Positions 23,740 to 33,400 of a stretch of DNA of 33,608 nucleotides are shown piece after piece (positions within the stretch are counted from its first letter, which is position 1; every line of letters begins with the position of its first letter). The notes below the pieces were generated by a model. It did no database searches, was not told where the DNA came from, and saw nothing but the letters and a program-made list of their open reading frames with translations. This DNA comes from Adhaeribacter rhizoryzae (lineage in GTDB: Bacteria > Bacteroidota > Bacteroidia > Cytophagales > Hymenobacteraceae), in NCBI RefSeq assembly GCF_008629685.1, contig NZ_VWSF01000036.1:1-33608 (forward strand). The letters run 5' to 3'. The translations under genes and the position numbers were made by a program.

Positions 23740-23885
23740 CGGATGGTTTTTAGGAAACGACCATTTATAGAGAAAGTACCAGAAAAAGCCTCTAAAAAAG
23801 GTCCGTTCAGCTCACTTCAGAGGCCCTTTCGCCGATAACTCGTATTATGTAAAATAAAGGATAAATTCTGGGTTTCTTTATATTT
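23740..23885. repeat. Right inverted ~145-bp repeat (Xer module end)
   Basis: Inverted copy of 9950-10095; see there. A 31-codon frame (ATG at about 23742, ending CGCCGATAA at the XerC arm) is open in this copy but frameshifted in the other, so I do not call it a gene. Confidence 0.8.
23828..23855 (+). other. Candidate XerC/XerD recombination site (right)
   Basis: XerC-type arm TTCGCCGATAA (identical to the left site), spacer CTCGTA, XerD-type arm TTATGTAAAAT (one mismatch from E. coli dif). Orientation is opposite to the left site, so recombination between them would invert the 13.8 kb between; the differing spacers may limit that. Confidence 0.6.
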
Positions 23886-24259
23886 AAAAGAAGGGTTTAG
23901 AAGAAATTCTGACGCCTAGTGTTGCTAGTGGATGAATTACCCGTACTGCCTTGGTCTCACGAATTCCATCTCAAATGTTTTGTTTGGCCCTTTACGCTCC
24001 CCCACCATCTATGGCCTATAATTGCACTTATCCTACTTCAATTAATAGTTAATAGTTCTCCTCCAGAAGACGACAAACAGTTGGTAGGAACGAAGCGTTT
24101 ATTTACCATTGACAACTTCGCCTGCAGCCATATCTATGTAGATAAGGGGAATAGACGAAACTCCGCATCGGACCATTGTTCGATAGCTCAACACTGTCCG
24201 ATTAAGTAGTGGCTACTACAACTTAGAGATTACTTTGAGCTAATATTTTCTAAGGTATA
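23886..24259. other. Intergenic stretch, no gene supported
   Basis: A 96-codon plus-strand frame at 23919-24209 is open but has the composition of chance translation and no recognised motif. Nothing else seen apart from the terminator that follows. Confidence 0.35.
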
Positions 24260-24298
24260 AAACAATAAAGTCCACTACATAAGCGGACTTTATTGTTT
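24260..24298. terminator. Bidirectional terminator after the Rhs operon
   Basis: AAACAATAAAGTCC (24260-24273) and GGACTTTATTGTTT (24285-24298) form a perfect 14-bp stem with an 11-base loop. It lies about 60 bp after the stop of the immunity gene. Confidence 0.8.
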
Positions 24299-24356
24299 GT
24301 GTAATTATAAGCACGAGCTACAAGCCCAGGTCAGTGGGGAAACTTAAATCAGTTAC

Positions 24357-24611
24357 TTAATGTGCACCTAAACTCTCTTTTATTTGATTAATCCAATTAA
24401 TTAAACCATCATGTTTAGCTAATTCTTCTAACTCCTGCACAATCTCTTCAATCTGATGTTCGCTTTCTCCTCTATTCTCAAGCACAAGAGGAAGATTATG
24501 AAGATAGTCGCTTAATCTAAAGATCTTTTTATTACCAATATTATAAGCCTCCTCTCTAATTTCGATTAAAGCACTATAAAGCAAGTAGAACAAAAACTTT
24601 CTATTTTCCAT
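24357..24611 (-). CDS. Presumed immunity protein, 84 aa
   Basis: A small acidic all-helical protein (LYSALIEIREEAYNIGNKK, LSDYLHNLPLVLEN, HQIEEIVQELEELAKHDG) with no signal peptide. It begins 24 bp after the end of the toxin-bearing Rhs gene and is followed by a terminator. In polymorphic toxin loci the small gene straight after the toxin domain encodes the cognate immunity protein, which is how I assign it. I recall similar small proteins (IEIREEAY...HNLP) widely scattered in bacteria but cannot name the family. Confidence 0.7.
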   Translation of the reverse strand: MENRKFLFYLLYSALIEIREEAYNIGNKKIFRLSDYLHNLPLVLENRGESEHQIEEIVQELEELAKHDGLINWINQIKESLGAH

Positions 24612-24635
24612 GATTCTAATACTTAAATTTAACGT

Positions 24636-27600
24636 TTAATCCAGATCAGCAGGCCGGTATCTTTCAACTGGCACTTTGGTATCAGGAGTTATATTGCTCT
24701 TTGAGTCTGCAGCCCTTTTTTGTAATTCATAAGCTCTGGTATTACCATCAATTAATCTACCTGTATTAACATTAACCTTCATCTTTTGCCCATCTTTCGG
24801 TTGAGTAACGCTTTTCATCAATTCGTCATCAGATAGCTTTCCTATATCCTGTGCTGATTTTTTACTTTGGACTGTTTCCTTAGAATGTAATGGGTTTAAG
24901 TTCTTTATCTTCATATTGCCATCAGAGTCAGGCAGATTTTCGGACGCATTTACTCTACCATTCTTGTCAGTAGCCTTGAAATTTTTGTCAGCATTCATCA
25001 TGGTACTCCAACCATGGGCGGCGGCAGCAGAGCCAACTGCAGCGGCCGGAACACTGACACTAGCAGCTAAACTACCTGACGCCACAGTGATGGTTGTGCT
25101 TCCTGCTGCTATAACGGAGCCAAGAGCAGTTTCTGCAGCGCCTATAATTATACTAGCAAAGTCTCCTGCTTTTTGGCCTGCCTGAAAATTAGAAGAACCA
25201 CTCTGTCTAGCTCCAAAGCCCATATTGGTACGGATAGCGCTGGCAAATCCGGTGGCATAACCTAAAGGGTCATCCGGCCATCTACCATCCGGGTCTGTCA
25301 ATCTAACCGGATTATTAAACACATAATTATACGGCGTCCATGATTCGGCATCATCCGTCATTGGGTCCACGCTATTCCACCGACCGAGTTGCGGATTATA
25401 CATCCGGGCCCCATAGTCACTCCAGTTCAGGTCAAATTCATGCTGCTTTTCTTTGCCGTTGTACTGGAACTTATGGTCTGGTAAGCCTAACTTCTCGATA
25501 CCCACCAGGTTCATGCCCCAAGGGTCATAATGATTTTCCTGGATGGTCAAGGGCGTGGCGGTAGTCAGCATCAGGTCATCAAAGAATACCTCTTCCCCGC
25601 TCTCCGTGGCCGTAAACACTTCTACGTACCCGTCCTGCTCGGCAATATACTCCAGCTCTAGCTTTTCCCAGCTGTCTTTCGCCTGCTGCGAGAGCACCTG
25701 GTAATGACTGCTAATATAATGACCCGTGCTGTCATATACTATATATTTTAAATAAGCCTGCGGTACATTTTTCTCTTTCTGCACCACTTGCGGCGATAAA
25801 GCCAGGCCCACACTCAGATAAGGGAACATTGGTTTGCCCCTACCCGGCATGCTGCCCTCCCGCGCTGGTGGCTGGGCTACCTGCATTGCGCCATTGCTCA
25901 ACACCCAGGCCGCTAAACTGGTCAGCACACTGGCTTTATTTTCTATTTCGTAGTGGCCAAACACTTCCGCCCGGATGGTATCGCCTTTGAACACCGTCAG
26001 CCGCTTACCCGGTCCCAGCAGCCTTTTTTCTTTGGCATTCAACCGGGCCGCGTAGCTACCGGTACGCGCCCGCACCTGGTCCTGCTTACGGGTCTGAGCC
26101 ACATTAGTAAACACGGTATCTTCTTCCGATGCCCGCGAAGCTTCCATCGTGGCCATCAGCGTCGTAGTGGTGCCTTCGGCAAAAGCAACGCGTAAATTCC
26201 CTAAATGGTCTTTCAAATGATACTCATATTGCCATTTATTGGTCGCATTGGGCTGGTACAAGGCCCGGCCTTCCGGTGTATGGGCAAACTGCAGCACGCC
26301 AGCTTGATACACTAAGCTGCCCACGTAATCGGTTTCCGGGGTGCCTGTCCCGGGTATCTCGGCCCGCTTGCGCAGTTTAGTGCCATCTCCGGCATAGGTG
26401 TACAGTATCCGACGGCCACCGTTATAATCAATCAGGGTAGGCAGGTTCAGGTGGTTGTAATTGATATTGACAATGCCCTTGTTATTGTCTTTCTTCAGGT
26501 TGCCATTGGCATCGTACTCATACTCGGGCGTGGTCACACTGTACTTATTGACGACATTATTGATGTTCTTATCGTCAAAATCATGCAGCAGCGATGTGCT
26601 TTGCGTATCATCTACCCCTACTAGCTGGTTACCTTTGCCTAACTCATACTTATAGCTGAGCTGGTCCATCAGACCATAGGTATAGGTTGCCCCCACCTTG
26701 GAAAGTGAGCCGTTGCGACTTAGGTTCAGGATATTGCCGTTCGCATCGTAGCGCATCCCCCATAAGTCATAGTTGCCGTTGGTGGCATCCAGTTGCTCTC
26801 CAGCCCAAGCTGTGCCCTTATACGCCCGGAAGTCGGCTTGCAACAAACGGTTGAGCTTATCATACTGGTAGCCGTAGGTGCGCCGCACGGTATCTATGGC
26901 ACTCTTCCATTTTACCCCGGCAATATTGCCGTTAAAGTAATTCTGGTTAAAGCCATAGTCGTAGCTGAGCTCCATCCCGAACAAATCACCCGTATCGTTG
27001 TTGGTAACGCTGTTATCGCTAGACAAGGAGCTGTTGTTGATACTGGTGAGCCAACCCCGAATGTTATAGCGGTAATCCACCGACTGCATGTACTGAAAAC
27101 CATCGTTTTTGCTGTGCAGCCCTTTGTCGTGGAGCTGGCCCAGCTCGTTGTAGGTATTCCCCACCAGCAGCACTTCGGCTAGGTTAGGCGGGTTGGTAAT
27201 CTGGGTGGTATCGGTAACCATTAGCTGGTAGTTTTTCAGCAAGCGGCCGGGCACGTCATAAACCATCCGGTTTTGAATTACGTGCTGGCTGGTACCTTTG
27301 GTGTGGGTCAGTAGGGTTTTCTCTACCCGGTTATTAAAGCTTTCGTATTTGGTGGTGAGCCGGTCCTTGGTCTCCCCAAATTCATTGAACGCATTGGAAA
27401 GCCGCTGAATCACCCGGTACTCGTCATCGTAGTAGTTCATCGACCATATCCAGTAAGTATAACTTAGTCCGAGCACTTTGGACCATTGGCCAGTAACCTG
27501 CCCCACCACCCGCTGGTTGCGCTTACTGGCTTTTACCCCGGCCTCCGGCACAAAGGGTTTGTTCTGCATATACGGGTAATTGTAGTCGTCGTAGTAGGTA

Positions 27601-30398
27601 TAGGTCAGCACATCCGCCTCTAAGACATTGGTGGGGAAAGAGCTGGTTATGGTATAACCCGGACCGGTCGAAGAAGTGGGACGGGTTTCAAACTGCGGAG
27701 CCGTTGAATTTTTAGCATCGGTTTGGAGCTGGGCGTGGGTGCGGGTATCGGTGATAACACCAGTGTAAATAGGCCGGTTCAGCGCATCGTACTTGGTAAA
27801 GCTCCACTTGTTGCCATTATTGGCCCGCTGGTTGCCGTCTTGGCTCATCACCAGCTGGTCGCGTTGGTTGTAGACCAGGTACACCGGCTCCGCGCCCGGC
27901 ACTTGTTTGATGATGAGGCGCTGCCGCGCATCGTAGTGATAGCGGAACGCCAAGGCACTAACGGCGGTGGAGAATATCCAATTATTCTGGCTCATCTGCT
28001 CCACGGCTTTCGGCGGCAACACATAGCGTAAGTTGCCCAAGTCGTCGTACACGTAATACGTAGATAAATACTGCCCAGCGGCTTTCTCGACTCTCTTAAG
28101 CACCACCCGCCCCTCTTTGTCTTTAAATTCCTGGGTTTTCGCATCCTGCTCATCCGTCACCTGATTTACATAAAGCTGGCCGGCGGCATAGGTTCCGGGG
28201 GAAATCAAGTTGGTACTCAGGCCCGCCTCAATCTGCCAAATTCGAACGGCATCCGTGGTCGTATTGGTCTGCTCCTGGAACCGTTGCGTGTGGCCGGAAG
28301 CCAGGTCCCAGTTTTTCCCGGGCGCGGCCTGCTGGAGCACCCGGTTCAAAGGGGAAGCCTCAAACTGCTTCTCGGCGTAGGCAATGCCCGTCCGGGGCAG
28401 TTTGTTACTGTAAGAATCGGTCGTAGTGGTATAAAATCCGTATTGCTCCTGCAAGGCATTGGGCCGGTATTCTCCGGCCGTGGTGCCACTGGCCGCCGCA
28501 ATCGTATAGGGCAGGTAATCTTTACTTTGTCGCCCGTAGGCATCATAGGCAATAGGTTGCACCAAGTCGCGGGTACCCGGTGATTCCTGCCGGGTAACCG
28601 TTTGGATGGGGCGGCCTAGACCATCAAAGTAGGTGGTGCTTCTCTGCACGAAACTAGCCCCCCAGCTCGCCACATTGTTCTCATCAACGGTCCCCAGGTA
28701 AGGCGTAAAGGTACGCACATAGTTGATAGGGGCCGTGGTAGTGCCGGCTGCCGGCAAACTGCCACCCATCGTTGGAGCAAGAGAAGTAGTACTGGGCAAA
28801 TTAACCGGTAGTTTAGTAGATGTTGTATTCTTGATAAGGACTACCTCGTAGCTGGTAAGGGTTAATGCTGTAGCCCAATTGTTGGTGACAATACAACGAT
28901 AGGTGCCTGCAGTAGCATCTACTGGTGTGTTAATCGTATAAATGCGGGTAGTCGCCCCAGCAATATCAATCCAGTTTCCCGCATTGTACTTCTGCCACTT
29001 GTAAGCGTTTCCAGAAGCTTCATCTAGCACCCACATTTGGATAGCTTGCCCATTGGTATAATGGAGGGTATCTTTACCACTTTCTTTATTATTAACCCTA
29101 ATAGGTTTTTGACTATTATAGAAAAAGGTGTAAGGAGAATCTTGATTAAACCCTGTAAAAAAAGGTCGTATTGAAGAAAACCCTAAATTATTATCATATA
29201 CCCTAAGATCTACAATTGATATATCAGGGATTTGTATAAGGTTTTGAACAGAAGTAAATTGATTACTATGGAGCCAAATAACTTCAATCTCATTTAGACC
29301 ATTTAAGACTGGAACATCCCCAGATAACAGTTGATTCATTTCTAGATATAGAAATATCAATGATCCTAAATTTCCTATCTCCTTTGGTATCTTTCCAGTA
29401 AGGCTATTTTCTCCTAAATCTAAATAATATAAATCTGTTAAATTCCCAATTGATGGGGGAATAGACCCTGTTAAGTCATTTTCAAATAAATCTAAATAGA
29501 ACAATCGATTTGGTTGTCCCAATGAGGCTGGGATTGGGCCGCTTAAATTATTATAGCTTAAATCTAGTTCTATCAAATTGGTTGAATTTCCTATTAAGGG
29601 AGGAATGGAACCAATTAATTCATTATCGTATAAATATAAATAACCTAAACCATTTAGCTTAGTTATAGAATTAGGTATTGTTCCATAGAGATAGTTCTCA
29701 TGTAAGAATAAATAATATAATTGCTTTAAATCACCTAATGATGAAGGCAATTCACCATTTAAATTATTATCAGACAAATCTATTTCTGTTACATCTCCGT
29801 CAGTTACTCCTATGCCAAACCATGTACTAAAATCGGCACTTGTATTACCATTTAACCAATTAGTTGTATCTGCCCAATTAGGCCCATTTGTATAAGTGTA
29901 TAAGTCTACTAATGCCTGATATTCTACTGAGTCAGGTACTAAATCAAAAGTATTAAAACTCATTTCCTGAGAGATTCCAGCTTCTTGGATACGAGTTTGT
30001 GGCTGTTTCTTTTTATTTGACAAGCCGCGCTGCTTCATAGCGAAACGCAATGAGTCGAATTCCTTATAATAGTTCTGCTTTCGATTTAGGGACTCTTCCC
30101 TCGTTTCTTTCTTGCTTTGACTATTTTCTTTAAATGGCTTTCGTAGTAGATATTCTTTTCTAAATTTTTTAACCTCTAGTTCTAAGGAATCATTGGAACT
30201 AACATCTAGAGGCTGAGCTATTTTCTGTTGTTGAATCTGTATTGCCGTTGCTTGTAACGTCTTTGGAAGATTGAGTAATGCCAGCAGTATAATAAACCAT
30301 TTTAACTCTCTTCTATAATAGAATATAGATTTGGGAGCTATTGTCATTATTGATTGAGAAGAAAAGCCATACATGCGAAATGGATAAAGTTGTTTCAT
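24636..30398 (-). CDS. LRR-Ig-Rhs polymorphic toxin, ~1920 aa
   Basis: Start is uncertain: ATG at 30398 lies 10 bp after the upstream stop; ATG at 30347 gives the neatest signal peptide; the open frame reaches 30455. Numbering from 30455: signal helix WFIILLALLNLP (53-64); plant-type leucine-rich repeats (~220-425; LxxLDLxxNxLxGxIPxxIGNL), Ig-like domain (~445-545), DUF6443-like start of the Rhs shell (~575), many YD repeats, and the Rhs core ending YGARMYNPQLGRWNSVDP. Then DPDG...DPLG, the pattern of Rhs self-cleavage, releases the last ~210 residues: an Ala/Gly-rich membrane-like stretch and a tip with VNVNTGRLIDGNTRAYELQ. The LIDGNTR phrase recalls the ParB/sulfiredoxin-like nuclease fold, so a DNase tip is possible. 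LRR and tip regions are A/T-richer than the Rhs core, suggesting separate origins. Confidence 0.9.
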   Translation of the reverse strand: MKQLYPFRMYGFSSQSIMTIAPKSIFYYRRELKWFIILLALLNLPKTLQATAIQIQQQKIAQPLDVSSNDSLELEVKKFRKEYLLRKPFKENSQSKKETREESLNRKQNYYKEFDSLRFAMKQRGLSNKKKQPQTRIQEAGISQEMSFNTFDLVPDSVEYQALVDLYTYTNGPNWADTTNWLNGNTSADFSTWFGIGVTDGDVTEIDLSDNNLNGELPSSLGDLKQLYYLFLHENYLYGTIPNSITKLNGLGYLYLYDNELIGSIPPLIGNSTNLIELDLSYNNLSGPIPASLGQPNRLFYLDLFENDLTGSIPPSIGNLTDLYYLDLGENSLTGKIPKEIGNLGSLIFLYLEMNQLLSGDVPVLNGLNEIEVIWLHSNQFTSVQNLIQIPDISIVDLRVYDNNLGFSSIRPFFTGFNQDSPYTFFYNSQKPIRVNNKESGKDTLHYTNGQAIQMWVLDEASGNAYKWQKYNAGNWIDIAGATTRIYTINTPVDATAGTYRCIVTNNWATALTLTSYEVVLIKNTTSTKLPVNLPSTTSLAPTMGGSLPAAGTTTAPINYVRTFTPYLGTVDENNVASWGASFVQRSTTYFDGLGRPIQTVTRQESPGTRDLVQPIAYDAYGRQSKDYLPYTIAAASGTTAGEYRPNALQEQYGFYTTTTDSYSNKLPRTGIAYAEKQFEASPLNRVLQQAAPGKNWDLASGHTQRFQEQTNTTTDAVRIWQIEAGLSTNLISPGTYAAGQLYVNQVTDEQDAKTQEFKDKEGRVVLKRVEKAAGQYLSTYYVYDDLGNLRYVLPPKAVEQMSQNNWIFSTAVSALAFRYHYDARQRLIIKQVPGAEPVYLVYNQRDQLVMSQDGNQRANNGNKWSFTKYDALNRPIYTGVITDTRTHAQLQTDAKNSTAPQFETRPTSSTGPGYTITSSFPTNVLEADVLTYTYYDDYNYPYMQNKPFVPEAGVKASKRNQRVVGQVTGQWSKVLGLSYTYWIWSMNYYDDEYRVIQRLSNAFNEFGETKDRLTTKYESFNNRVEKTLLTHTKGTSQHVIQNRMVYDVPGRLLKNYQLMVTDTTQITNPPNLAEVLLVGNTYNELGQLHDKGLHSKNDGFQYMQSVDYRYNIRGWLTSINNSSLSSDNSVTNNDTGDLFGMELSYDYGFNQNYFNGNIAGVKWKSAIDTVRRTYGYQYDKLNRLLQADFRAYKGTAWAGEQLDATNGNYDLWGMRYDANGNILNLSRNGSLSKVGATYTYGLMDQLSYKYELGKGNQLVGVDDTQSTSLLHDFDDKNINNVVNKYSVTTPEYEYDANGNLKKDNNKGIVNINYNHLNLPTLIDYNGGRRILYTYAGDGTKLRKRAEIPGTGTPETDYVGSLVYQAGVLQFAHTPEGRALYQPNATNKWQYEYHLKDHLGNLRVAFAEGTTTTLMATMEASRASEEDTVFTNVAQTRKQDQVRARTGSYAARLNAKEKRLLGPGKRLTVFKGDTIRAEVFGHYEIENKASVLTSLAAWVLSNGAMQVAQPPAREGSMPGRGKPMFPYLSVGLALSPQVVQKEKNVPQAYLKYIVYDSTGHYISSHYQVLSQQAKDSWEKLELEYIAEQDGYVEVFTATESGEEVFFDDLMLTTATPLTIQENHYDPWGMNLVGIEKLGLPDHKFQYNGKEKQHEFDLNWSDYGARMYNPQLGRWNSVDPMTDDAESWTPYNYVFNNPVRLTDPDGRWPDDPLGYATGFASAIRTNMGFGARQSGSSNFQAGQKAGDFASIIIGAAETALGSVIAAGSTTITVASGSLAASVSVPAAAVGSAAAAHGWSTMMNADKNFKATDKNGRVNASENLPDSDGNMKIKNLNPLHSKETVQSKKSAQDIGKLSDDELMKSVTQPKDGQKMKVNVNTGRLIDGNTRAYELQKRAADSKSNITPDTKVPVERYRPADLD

Positions 30399-30408
30399 CA
30401 GCTTTTGA

Positions 30409-33400
30409 TTATTGATTAGCATACTGGTAGGTGTACTTTTTGCGAATGAGGCCATTATGGTCTTTTATCAAAGACAAGCGCCCATAGGCATCATAGGTGT
30501 AATAAGTAATCAGGTTATTGGCATCACAGCTAGCAGTCTGCCCCACCAGCGGGTCATAGGTGTAAGTCGTCATTTGCGCCTCCACCGGGTAAAGCCGCAG
30601 CTCATCCAGATTGCCTGTACCCGATATGGTAACCGTGCTCACACCCGTAATGCGGTGCTCATACAAGTTCCAGCCGTTGATGGTCCGGATTTTAACCGCA
30701 GAGCCGGCAATGGTACCGGCAATACTCAGGGCAGCGGCATTCTGGCTCCAGTAGGAAATGATATAAGTCTTACTGGCGGTTAGGCCTGTTTTGGAAATAG
30801 CCCCGTTGCCTAAGGCATAGTACCTTTTACCGGTGGGAGCCACACCATTGGTTCTTAGCGTCGAATTGATGGTCCAATTACCCGTTTCATCGGCTTCAAA
30901 GGAGGTATAAGCAATATCCGCCTGAGCGGCATTTTTCACTTCGGCTATGGGATAGGTCTTGTTATAGCCCCACAGGTAAGACATATCCGCATCCTTTTCT
31001 TTGGCTACTGTTAACACATTGCCGCTATTTATGTCATATGCTTTATAGCGCAGCCGGGGTTCGTAAGCATTGGTGCCTTGGCGGGTGCTCACTATTTCGG
31101 GCGCGATGATATTATTACCCCAATCTTTATAAATTGTCTTGACACTCTCCAAGGACATAGTATTCTTGTTTTCATGCTGCTCTACCACGTAATTGAGCAT
31201 GTTGCGGGTGATCATAGCAGCGTGGGGTGTTTCTGTTGCTATATCGAAAGGATATTTGTTTTGGGTAATCAGGCTTTGATTATCCGAACTTTCGGTTTTA
31301 ATCTCACTTACTAATTGCTTGGCATTGTAAGTGTAATAAGTATTTTTAGCAATAGCCTGACCAGTCTCGGTAGAATCCAGCTCAGTGGTAGAAATAAGAT
31401 TTTTGGCACCGATTTCGATTACATAGCTTCGGTAAGCATATACTTGTGTCCTTTGACTCGAATAAACGCTGGCCCATAAGTCAATGTATCGATTAGCTTG
31501 GTCAATTACTTTGTCCTGGGGAAAAATGTGCGTCCTTTCCACGTGTAAACCCGTTACTTGCTCTGCTGGAATATTAGCATAGAAATTTGAAATCCGTTTC
31601 CGTAAGCTATAGGGCTTGGGACCGGTAACTTTTGCGTAGATTGATTTTTCTCTTAATACATTTTCTTCCCACAGCCGATTCATATAAATATGATACCGCG
31701 GCATTGAAATACCGGAAGCATATAATAAAGTACCTGGTGTTTGGTGAAAGAAGTCGTATTTATATACCGTCTTGCCGATATTGCTCGTTTTGGTACCCTC
31801 GTACTCGGTCACTTTATTATAAATAACCGGTTTTTCCGCTAAATAACTGAGAGCAGGAAGAAAACCGGAGTAAAAGGTTCTTTCCCGATACGTTCCACCT
31901 CTGTCACAAACGTAGGTTCCTGAGTAACAAGTGGTAAGAACATTAGAAAACATATACTTGGACTCTGAACGCATGTATTCCGGATGGGGCTGCAATTGCA
32001 TGATGCCCCAGTTTAATCCATTAGGCACATCCGTTTCATATTCATACGTCTTGTAATAAACATTTCCGGCCGCATCGCTCGACTTGGATTGTTCTAAGCG
32101 TAAACCACCCCCATTCCGAATTTGCAAGGTTTGGTCATCCTGGTACTTATTTAACCCGTAGGTGAATTCAATGTTGCCCCCAGTGGGATAGGTAATCTTT
32201 TTTAGAACCCCACTTTTCATTGCGTCTAAATCCGACTCCCGGTTATAATCCGGGGAGCCAAATGTTTGGTTAGATATATTCCCTTGGGTCACGAAACTGA
32301 CCGTAATAGGAGCCAGCATCACTTCTTTACCTGAGGCATTGTAGTATCCCCACCAATCACAATGTCGGAAATCAATATAATTTGGTATAGTGGGAACAAA
32401 CTTCATAGGGTAATATTCAAGCGAATATTTTTCAATGGTTGCCCCAGCATTACTCTTGAAATGAATTTGGTCTAATTTGTTTACGGCATATAAATCACCT
32501 GTTAGGCCATTCGCAAAGCCATTTAAAAAGGATTGCGTAAATTCAATGGTTTTAATTACACTATTACTTTTATTGATAATCTGTATGTTTTTGACAATAT
32601 CATTGTGCAGAGAACTACCGGCCGGCAGACCCGTATGAAAGTTAAATTTTATTTTACCCTCTTTAAACTTAATCTCAGTTAAGCGTTGCAGATTATATCC
32701 ACTTCCTACATTAGGGGATTGCCTCCATTCAAAGTGGTCATTAGGAAAGGATTCAAAATACATGGCCCAATCATCTATCAAGACATAGCTTTGATTGGCA
32801 CTGTAGTGTTGTCGGTAAAAAGCGGTGTAAGTGAAAGAGATGGTGTCCTTCTTATCCGCCGAGATAATCTTCCGAATTGTCCAAGAAGAAGTGACACTTT
32901 CGGTTCCATTATGGAGAAAATCCTCTCCTGGTATAAATTGGTATATTATTCCCTTATCATCGGTGATATTAATATAATCTAAATGGCTGGCCTCCCATTC
33001 CAGTTTATAGGGTTTAACGGGTATAAGGGCCGGGGTCTTAACGCCATTGTTATCTTTAAAGATAAATTTGCCACTGCTGCCATTTAAGGAATAAGAAAAA
33101 ACATCGTATTCGGAGTCGCGCCAGGTATCGACACCTTGGCCATACTTCTGAGCCTTCTCATAATGTTCTATTCCCACTAGGTACTGAAAATCCGCTTCGG
33201 TTTTTGAATCACTTAGCTGTCCTTCTATTTTCAACGGGTTAACAAAGGGGTAGGTGCCCACACTGGCCGATCCTAAATCCGGTGAGCCGTAGACAGTACG
33301 GGATATCATCCCGCCCGCATTTAAAGACCACCCCAAAGCAACCGGTCCATTCTGGTCCGAAACTTTTCTCCCGGAGGCATGATAGCTAAGGCTAATAGGA

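Noticed and set aside
23742-23838. 31-codon basic frame in the right inverted repeat
   Set aside because: The homologous left repeat has a frameshift in it while the DNA is conserved, so selection appears to be on DNA, not on this peptide.
23919-24209. 96-codon plus-strand frame
   Set aside because: Open but no family, no promoter, and odd Trp/Pro/His/Cys-rich content; could be an old fragment, not enough to call.
24275-24300. Possible inverse Xer core around ACATAAGCGGAC
   Set aside because: The bases belong to the perfect terminator stem and the outer arm positions do not match.
25340-28583. Long plus-strand frames within the Rhs gene
   Set aside because: Antisense shadows of a G/C-rich, highly repetitive coding region.
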